49,290 bases of DNA from Bacteroidota bacterium (GTDB taxonomy: Bacteria > Bacteroidota > Bacteroidia > Chitinophagales > UBA10324). Positions within the stretch are counted from its first letter, which is position 1. The number at the start of each line of letters is the position of its first letter. Below the pieces are notes generated by a model. That model saw only the letters and a program-made list of their open reading frames with translations. It did not search any database and was not told the origin of the DNA. The stretch covers positions 1-49,290 of the forward strand of contig JAFDYS010000060.1 of NCBI GenBank assembly GCA_018267315.1, written 5' to 3'. Positions 43,956-49,290 of the stretch are shown in pieces. A program made the position numbers and the translations under genes.

Positions 43956-45692
43956 TTACTCCAGAATAATCTTGCATACAGTTGTCTTGTCCAGCTTTCT
44001 AACAATTACGAATAAAATGCCTGAAGCACCTGAGTGAAGGGAAAATCTCTCAATGGTGTTAGAAATAATTGACTCATGTAGTACTTGTCCTATTTCGTTT
44101 TGGATACTTAGATCACTTCCAATCAAATTTTCTGGAACATGTACCATAATGAAGTTATTCTCTGTAAAGATGGTCACCTGAGGTAATAGCATTTCCCCAA
44201 CACCCACATTAGTGTAATAGGTGCTGCTTGAAATTCCCGAGCATCCATTTACATCTATTACTCTCACCTGATAAAATCCACCTGCCATTGGGTGATAAAT
44301 CTGATTGGTTGCTCCCGGAATTTCATTGCCATCAATGAACCATTGATTGCCTGTGGTGTAATTGGAGATAAGAGAATCGCCCGATTGGGTAATCACCGGA
44401 TTCGGAACATCAACCACGATCAAATTAAAGTAGCCCGATGTGTCCAGACACTCATAAGAATATGAAGCTTGGACACTGTAGGCGCCTGTTTCGCCTGTAT
44501 TGTAGAACGAATTCGTTACCCCTTCAATTGGTTGATCAAATTTCAGCCACTGATATGACGAATAATATGTTGGTTTCACTGATAAAAACAAAGAGTCACC
44601 TTCGCAAAGGTTTTGCTCATAACCAATATTGACGAATTCCAGATTAATAAGGTCCTCGCAAGGGACGGCATAAAATACTTGTTTGCCGGAGATACATCCA
44701 TTTGAATCAGTATAAGACAACTTATAATTGGCTTCCTCATCAATCAGGATGTAGTTTGAGAATGAAACTGAATTAAGATCGGAATCCTTGTACCAGGCAT
44801 TTCCGATCGAGATGTTTGAAAAGAGCGTATCAAGGTGCCTGCTGATCACTGGAAGAGACGGGACAGGAAAATATTGAAGTACGAGTGTGGAGGTGTCGGC
44901 ACACAGGCCGCCATATCCTACAATCGAGTAAGTTCCATCATCAGTTGCATAATAGGTATGCGAATTGGCGTTAAAGATCGGTATTCCATTATGTAGCCAT
45001 TTGTAGAAGAATGGAGAGCTTACACTTCCAGTTAATTCAACCGGTTCTCCATTGCAAACTGTTATTGGACCCGCAGGAGAAATGCTGACCTCAAGTGAAT
45101 CACAACTGGCCATATCTCCTGCAAGAATCGGAACTTCCGGCTGGCTTTCATATGCGTAAGCCGTAGCAAGATATCCTCCATCTAATCGTATCCATCCATA
45201 ATGTATTCCGTCTGAAAGATGCAAAGCAATACCGGCATATCTATCGGGACTGGACCATGGTCCGAAAAAATCTCCATCCCAGGTGCCTCCCGCATAACAA
45301 CTCGTAAAAGTAAAAGTCCACATGTTCAACATTCCGTATCCTGTTTGCCAGTTTAAATTTTCGTTGATGGGTTCTCCAATCTCAAGTGCGTCGGCGAATT
45401 CGTTGCTTCCCATTGCAATTGAATTGGAGTTTAATGGGGCCAGATAACCAATATCAGTTGTGGACCATGAACAAGCATGTGAATGCACGATTACTTGCTC
45501 CCATAATTGAAAATCGAGCATGCCATCATTATTCAGATTGAGAACCATTGGAGAAATAAAAAGGGAGGTGTCGGGATTAATGTCATGGTAGATTATCTGC
45601 CCCTTGGCCTCGTAACGACAAGCTACAATCACCGTCATTGCGGCTGAGGAATATTGTGCAAGTTTCTTTGCAAATGAGTAATTGTCTTTCAT
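43956..45692 (-). CDS. Large secreted Ig-like protein with T9SS sorting domain
   Basis: 578 residues from the ATG at 45692, start of a signal peptide (ends CRYEAKG, then QIIYHDINPDTSLF). The first ~200 residues form a beta domain ending near MASCDSLEVSISPAG; then several Ig-like repeats with G-x-Y/P patterns (GEPVELTGSVSSPFFYKWL; CEGDSLFLSVKPTYYSSYQW; GAYSVQASYSYECLDTSGYF). The T9SS signal fills about 515-578 (VTIFTENNFIMVHVPENLIG and later ILFVIVRKLD). It may act in adhesion; the ligand is unknown. The reading back to 45806 would bury the signal. Confidence 0.77.
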   Translation of the reverse strand: MKDNYSFAKKLAQYSSAAMTVIVACRYEAKGQIIYHDINPDTSLFISPMVLNLNNDGMLDFQLWEQVIVHSHACSWSTTDIGYLAPLNSNSIAMGSNEFADALEIGEPINENLNWQTGYGMLNMWTFTFTSCYAGGTWDGDFFGPWSSPDRYAGIALHLSDGIHYGWIRLDGGYLATAYAYESQPEVPILAGDMASCDSLEVSISPAGPITVCNGEPVELTGSVSSPFFYKWLHNGIPIFNANSHTYYATDDGTYSIVGYGGLCADTSTLVLQYFPVPSLPVISRHLDTLFSNISIGNAWYKDSDLNSVSFSNYILIDEEANYKLSYTDSNGCISGKQVFYAVPCEDLINLEFVNIGYEQNLCEGDSLFLSVKPTYYSSYQWLKFDQPIEGVTNSFYNTGETGAYSVQASYSYECLDTSGYFNLIVVDVPNPVITQSGDSLISNYTTGNQWFIDGNEIPGATNQIYHPMAGGFYQVRVIDVNGCSGISSSTYYTNVGVGEMLLPQVTIFTENNFIMVHVPENLIGSDLSIQNEIGQVLHESIISNTIERFSLHSGASGILFVIVRKLDKTTVCKIILE

Positions 45693-45843
45693 GAAATAGT
45701 CCTTTAAAAGTAATAACAAACTAGGTAGCCTAACAGATCGGGGATGAATTATTAAGACGATTAAGTCTTTGCCCATCCATTTTACCGCTTGCATCAGCGA
45801 GTTCAACAGGAAATAAAAGTATCAGCCCTGATAAGCACCTTTT

Positions 45844-45851
45844 TACTTTTG
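45844..45851 (+). promoter_or_regulatory. -7 box of the PaiB-like gene (TACTTTTG)
   Basis: Exact TAnnTTTG match, ending four bases before the ATG at 45856, so the mRNA is probably leaderless. No TTG was found at -33. Confidence 0.45.
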
Positions 45852-45855
45852 CGTC

Positions 45856-46524
45856 ATGTACAACCTTTCCTATTTCAAAGAAGAAGACAAACAGGTGCTT
45901 CTTCAGTTCGTGCATGATCACCCTTTTGCCTTTCTCACCGGAAGCGATGCCAATGGAAAACCGGTGGCCACGCAGGTGCCCTTGCTGCTGGAAGAACGGA
46001 ATGGCAAACTGATGCTGCAGGGGCACATCATGCGCAAAACGGATCATCACAAAGCGTTTCTCGAAAACCCGAAGGTGCTTGCCGTCTTTACCGGACCGCA
46101 TACTTATGTGAGCGCATCATGGTACACCAACCCCCATATCGGGTCCACCTGGAATTACATGAGCGTTCACATGGGAGGCGACATTCGTTTTCTGGGGGAT
46201 AAGGAATTGATATCACTCCTTCAGAAACTCACACTTCGGTTTGAAAATAACAATGCGGCATCACCCACGATCTATGATAACCTGCCCGATGAATTCACCT
46301 CCCGCATGTTGCCGGCTATTGTTGCCTTTGAAATTGAAGTGACGGAAATGGAAAATGTTTTCAAGCTGAGCCAGAACCGGGATGAGCAGAGTTATCAGAA
46401 CATCATTGCACAACTGGAAAAGCAGGGCGGTGATGGTGCTATGATTGCCGCGGAGATGCAGAAGCGGAAAACCAAACTCTTTCCTCCCGGTGGGAAGTGG
46501 GATGAAAGCAAATTTCTCTCATAA
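45856..46524 (+). CDS. PaiB-like FMN-binding protein
   Basis: 222 residues. YFKEEDKQVLLQFVHDHPFA followed by FLTGSDANGKPVATQVPLLLEE and HIMRKTDHHKAFLENPKVLA, then FTGPHTYVSASWYTNPHIGS, give the PaiB split-barrel FMN-binding order. PaiB relatives are flavin-binding regulators or reductases; in Bacillus PaiB is a negative regulator of sporulation and protease genes, but the Bacteroidota role is unknown. Convergent with hypE, 23 bases between stops. Confidence 0.88.
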   Translation: MYNLSYFKEEDKQVLLQFVHDHPFAFLTGSDANGKPVATQVPLLLEERNGKLMLQGHIMRKTDHHKAFLENPKVLAVFTGPHTYVSASWYTNPHIGSTWNYMSVHMGGDIRFLGDKELISLLQKLTLRFENNNAASPTIYDNLPDEFTSRMLPAIVAFEIEVTEMENVFKLSQNRDEQSYQNIIAQLEKQGGDGAMIAAEMQKRKTKLFPPGGKWDESKFLS

Positions 46525-46547
46525 GCAATCTTAAGGGACGATTGCCC

Positions 46548-47606
46548 TCAACAGATTCTCGGCAACTGTTCGCCGGGCAGCATCGGCACTACGCGCCGAC
46601 CTCCGATTAAACTTTGGCAAATAACCTGAGGCGGCTGGCGGTCAAGCACTTGCCCGATGATGGCTGCATGGATACCGCACTCATCATTTCGGAGTATTCC
46701 CATTGCCTCATCTGCAATTTCGGGATCCACAATGGCGATGAAAATGCCTTCATTGGCCACATGCAGGGGATCCAGTCCGAGTAATTCGCAGGCGCCATTC
46801 ACTTCCGGAAGCACGGGCAGATTTTGTTCATGAATCTCTATGCTCAGGCCCGAATCCAGTGCGGCCTCATTAAGAACTGTTGCAACACCGCCCCGTGTCG
46901 GGTCGCGGAGGAAATGAATTTTGGAACCGAAGGCATCGAGGAGTTTTTTCACCGGAACATGAAGCGGGGCTGAATCGGTCGTAACCTGCGTTTCAAATTC
47001 CAGGCCCTGCCTCACACTCATTACCGCAATGCCATGTGAAGCCATGTTTCCGCTTACGATGATCGTATCGCCGGCCCGGATATTTTTTGCATGAACATCT
47101 GATTGAGCGTGGACCTCGCCGATGCCTGACGTGGAAATGAAAATCTGATCGCACTTTTTCCCGTCCACCACCTTGGTGTCGCCGGTCACGATTTTCACGC
47201 TGCTTCTTTCGCAGGCATTTTTGATGGAAAGCAGGATCTCCCAGAAGTCGGAGAGCAATAATCCTTCTTCGAGGATGAAGCTCAATGAAAGATATTTTGC
47301 CTCAGCCCCGCACATGGCCAGGTCATTCACTGTGCCGTGAATGGCGAGATGCCCGATGTTTCCCCCCGGAAAAAAAACAGGCGACACCACATAGCTGTCG
47401 CTGGAGAAAGCCAGTTTGCTGTGTGTGTTCAGGATGGCGCCGTCATGCCATTCCGAAAGGATGACTTCACCCAATGCCGGGCGGATCACTTTATCAATAA
47501 GCCGTTTTGAAAGCAACCCGCCGCTGCCATGCCCGAGCACAATGCGGTCGAAATCCAGTTGAGGAAGCGGGCATGATAAACTGTAAGTGAATTTTCCGGC
47601 TGCCAT
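46548..47606 (-). CDS. hypE: Hydrogenase maturation protein HypE
   Basis: 352 residues from the ATG at 47606, one base after the hypD stop; the open frame back to 47723 overlaps hypD. PurM-like fold: HGSGGLLSKRLIDKVIRPAL, DGAILNTHSKLAFSSDSYVV, and RDPTRGGVATVLNEAALDSG (ATP-binding). The last residues are LPRIC, ending in the Cys that receives the carbamoyl group from HypF and is dehydrated to a thiocyanate. It supplies CN ligands for the NiFe centre. Last gene of the cluster. Confidence 0.97.
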   Translation of the reverse strand: MAAGKFTYSLSCPLPQLDFDRIVLGHGSGGLLSKRLIDKVIRPALGEVILSEWHDGAILNTHSKLAFSSDSYVVSPVFFPGGNIGHLAIHGTVNDLAMCGAEAKYLSLSFILEEGLLLSDFWEILLSIKNACERSSVKIVTGDTKVVDGKKCDQIFISTSGIGEVHAQSDVHAKNIRAGDTIIVSGNMASHGIAVMSVRQGLEFETQVTTDSAPLHVPVKKLLDAFGSKIHFLRDPTRGGVATVLNEAALDSGLSIEIHEQNLPVLPEVNGACELLGLDPLHVANEGIFIAIVDPEIADEAMGILRNDECGIHAAIIGQVLDRQPPQVICQSLIGGRRVVPMLPGEQLPRIC

Positions 47607-47607
47607 A

Positions 47608-48705
47608 CTATTCACTTGCTGCCGTTTGGTGATAGTGATAGTATGCTGCACAGGCGCCTTCGGATGAAACCATCGGCGCACCGAGGGGATGTTCCGGCGT
47701 ACATCGCTTGCCGAAGTGTTCACACTGAACGGGCTTCAGTACGCCGCGCAATACTTCGCCTGCACGGCATTCTGTTTTTTCTGTTGAAGAAATCACGGGC
47801 AGTGAAAATTTCTTCCTCGCATCAAAAGAAGAGTAGCCGGCATTCACTTCAAGCCCGCTTGAAGGAATTTCACCGATGCCCCTCCACTCGCGGTCGCACG
47901 TGGCGAAGACTTGCTGCATCAGTTGCTGCGCAGAAGGATTTCCTTCCGGCATAACCATACGAGAGTATTGATTTTCCACTTTGGCTTCACCAGCTTCCAG
48001 TTGTTTCACCGCCATCAAAATGCCCTGCAGCAAATCCACGGGTTCAAAACCGGTGATGATGATGGGCACGTGATATTTTGCTGCTATGGGGTAGTATTCC
48101 TTCTCACCCATGATGGTGCAAACATGTCCTGCCGCCAGAAAGGCGTTGATCTCATTTGCGGGATCGCTGAGGATGGCCTCCATCGCCGGCGGAACCAGCA
48201 CATGCGAAGCGAGCACAAAAAAGTTTTTCAAACCAAGCTGCTTGGCCTGTATGACGGACAATGCAATTGCGGGAGCAGTGGTTTCAAAACCAACGCCGAA
48301 AAAAACAACCTGCTTTTCTCTTTCAGCTTGTGCGATTCGCAGAGCATCGAGCGGAGAATAAACGATACGCACATCAGCGCCGGCTGCTTTGGCCTGAAGC
48401 AGACTTTCTGAAGTGCCGGGCACTCGAATCATGTCGCCGAAGGAGGCGAGCACCACGTTTTCTTTTTTCGAGAGGGCGATCGCCTCATCAATCAGCGAAG
48501 CAGGCGTCACGCAAACCGGGCAACCGGGCCCGTGAACCATCGTAATCTTTTCCGGAAGCATGCCGATGATTCCGTTCTTCACCAGTCCGTGCGTTTGTCC
48601 GCCGCACACTTCCATAATCTTCCACGGCTTTGTTACAATACGTGAAATTTCATGAAGCAACTGCTCCACACGCTCACGGTCACGGTATTCTTCAAGAAAT
48701 TTCAT
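47608..48705 (-). CDS. hypD: Hydrogenase maturation protein HypD
   Basis: 365 residues. MEVCGGQTHGL carries Cys34; VHGPGCPVCVTP carries Cys62 and Cys65; the C-terminal part has the 4Fe-4S-binding Cys (ECRAGEVLRGVLKPVQCEHFGKRCTPE). HypD holds the Fe(CN)2CO moiety during assembly together with HypC and HypE. It overlaps hypC by four bases and abuts hypE, so the three are translated together. Confidence 0.97.
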   Translation of the reverse strand: MKFLEEYRDRERVEQLLHEISRIVTKPWKIMEVCGGQTHGLVKNGIIGMLPEKITMVHGPGCPVCVTPASLIDEAIALSKKENVVLASFGDMIRVPGTSESLLQAKAAGADVRIVYSPLDALRIAQAEREKQVVFFGVGFETTAPAIALSVIQAKQLGLKNFFVLASHVLVPPAMEAILSDPANEINAFLAAGHVCTIMGEKEYYPIAAKYHVPIIITGFEPVDLLQGILMAVKQLEAGEAKVENQYSRMVMPEGNPSAQQLMQQVFATCDREWRGIGEIPSSGLEVNAGYSSFDARKKFSLPVISSTEKTECRAGEVLRGVLKPVQCEHFGKRCTPEHPLGAPMVSSEGACAAYYHYHQTAASE

Positions 48706-48953
48706 GAGTCCATTTCATTTTTCATGTCGCCGGAAGCCGTGAGATATTTCAGCATCAACTGCGCTTCTTCTTCATCCACTTTTGAAATGGCGATGCCGAC
48801 ATGCACCAGCACGTAGTCACCGGATTTTGCATCAGGCAGCAGAGATAGGTTCACATCTTTAACGATGCCGTCGAAGGATACTTTGCCGGTACGGAACAGG
48901 ATGTCATCATGTTCCTGAACGGAAATCAGTTTACCGGGTATTGCAAGACACAT
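48702..48953 (-). CDS. hypC: Hydrogenase assembly chaperone HypC
   Basis: 83 residues. MCLAIPGKLISVQ at the start puts the essential Cys at residue 2; VKDVNLSLLPDAKSGDYVLVHVGIAISKVDEEEA is the conserved core. HypC carries the iron complex with HypD and binds the hydrogenase large subunit precursor. Its end overlaps hypD by four bases (ATGA type). hypF is just upstream, nine bases away. Confidence 0.97.
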   Translation of the reverse strand: MCLAIPGKLISVQEHDDILFRTGKVSFDGIVKDVNLSLLPDAKSGDYVLVHVGIAISKVDEEEAQLMLKYLTASGDMKNEMDS

Positions 48954-48962
48954 GGTCTAAAG

Positions 48963-49290
48963 TTAGTTGGTTTTGGTGCGGAGCGCATAAGCCGCCAGTT
49001 GCCCGAATGAAATGCACTCATCATTCGGAGAAAGCAGCCGGTGAAAATGCAGTTTGTAATTCTTCATCATTCTTTCTATGATCAAATCAACCAGTAATCC
49101 GTTCTGGAAAACACCGCCGCTGAAGGCAAGGTTTTTTGTTTTGAAAAAGGTGGCGGATCGCTCGATCCATGCAATCAATGTTTGGTGAAAACGCAAGGCC
49201 AGCACTTCGCGGGGAATATTCAGGTTGATTCCTTCCGTCAATTTCTCCATCAGCATCAATGAAGGAAATTCAACATCGCCTCTCCAATCC
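48963..49290 (-). CDS. hypF: Carbamoyltransferase HypF (C-terminal end, cut by window edge)
   Basis: About 109 C-terminal residues; the frame is open to the right edge (starting DWRGDVEFPS). FHQTLIAWIERSATFF, LAFSGGVFQNGLLVDLIIER and LSPNDECISFGQLAAYAL match the Kae1-like end of HypF. HypF makes carbamoyl-AMP from carbamoyl phosphate and loads it onto HypE. The usual motif PNDGGIS reads PNDECIS here, a variant I have no cause to think inactive. It leads the hypF-C-D-E run. Confidence 0.94.
   Translation of the reverse strand, partial: DWRGDVEFPSLMLMEKLTEGINLNIPREVLALRFHQTLIAWIERSATFFKTKNLAFSGGVFQNGLLVDLIIERMMKNYKLHFHRLLSPNDECISFGQLAAYALRTKTN

Overview
The window is chromosomal DNA of a member of the Bacteroidota. 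The evidence is a SusC/SusD outer-membrane pair, six secreted proteins with a probable type IX secretion (T9SS) C-terminal sorting domain, promoters of the Bacteroidota type (TTG, about 17-20 bases, then TAnnTTTG), and family-typical genes (DUF3822-rsmD-coaD, DUF2795, LytTR response regulator). I cannot name a genus. Energy genes (one-chain pyruvate:ferredoxin oxidoreductase, NiFe-hydrogenase maturation genes, proton-translocating transhydrogenase) suggest anaerobic or fermentative capacity. Arsenic resistance, a peroxiredoxin and a hemerythrin-like protein suggest exposure to oxidants and metalloids.

Layout. 1-3.0 kb: the 5' part of surE, two small exported proteins and a PKD/T9SS protein. 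3.2-4.6 kb: a small accessory patch with a DUF4160-DUF2442 pair and a REP-associated tyrosine transposase (RAYT) enclosed by 35-bp near-perfect inverted repeats. 4.6-8.2 kb: a four-gene carbamoyltransferase cassette (DUF5989, NodU/CmcH-type carbamoyltransferase, SxtJ-like membrane protein, membrane-anchored SGNH hydrolase). 8.2-9.9 kb: tRNA-Lys(UUU) with promoter and terminator, YraN, and phosphoglucose/phosphomannose isomerase. 10.2-14.9 kb: SusC/SusD. 15.3-18.1 kb: an ABM monooxygenase-like protein, an OB-fold-like exported protein, and arsR-arsC-acr3 on the minus strand. 18.2-22.8 kb: peroxiredoxin, T9SS cargo, DUF423, cobalamin adenosyltransferase, DUF2795 and a TPR/WG-repeat protein. 23-28 kb: pntAA-pntAB-pntB, then coaD, rsmD and DUF3822, all on the minus strand. 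28-30.7 kb: thioredoxin-fold protein, orphan HPt protein, a gene-free stretch that looks like two short terminated transcripts, a LytTR response regulator and ubiX. 30.7-38 kb: GH53 galactanase, hemerythrin, Omp28-like protein, more T9SS cargo and an arylsulfotransferase-like protein. 38-42.7 kb: decayed 3' end of a second nifJ, a small membrane protein, and intact nifJ. 42.9-49.3 kb: trypsin-like protease with TPR, large T9SS protein, PaiB-like flavoprotein, and hypF(partial)-hypC-hypD-hypE.

How genes work together. The hyp genes form one coupled unit making the Fe(CN)2CO part of a NiFe-hydrogenase; no hydrogenase structural gene is in view. NifJ would supply reduced ferredoxin. The ars genes are a standard export unit whose predicted operator encloses the promoter -7 box. 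The carbamoyltransferase cassette probably carbamoylates an unknown envelope or secreted product. The most unusual observations are the RAYT unit with palindromic ends, the tandem putative small RNAs beside HPt/LytTR, the nifJ relic, a perfect 11-bp hairpin in the susC leader, and a Gly in place of the catalytic-motif Asp in RsmD.
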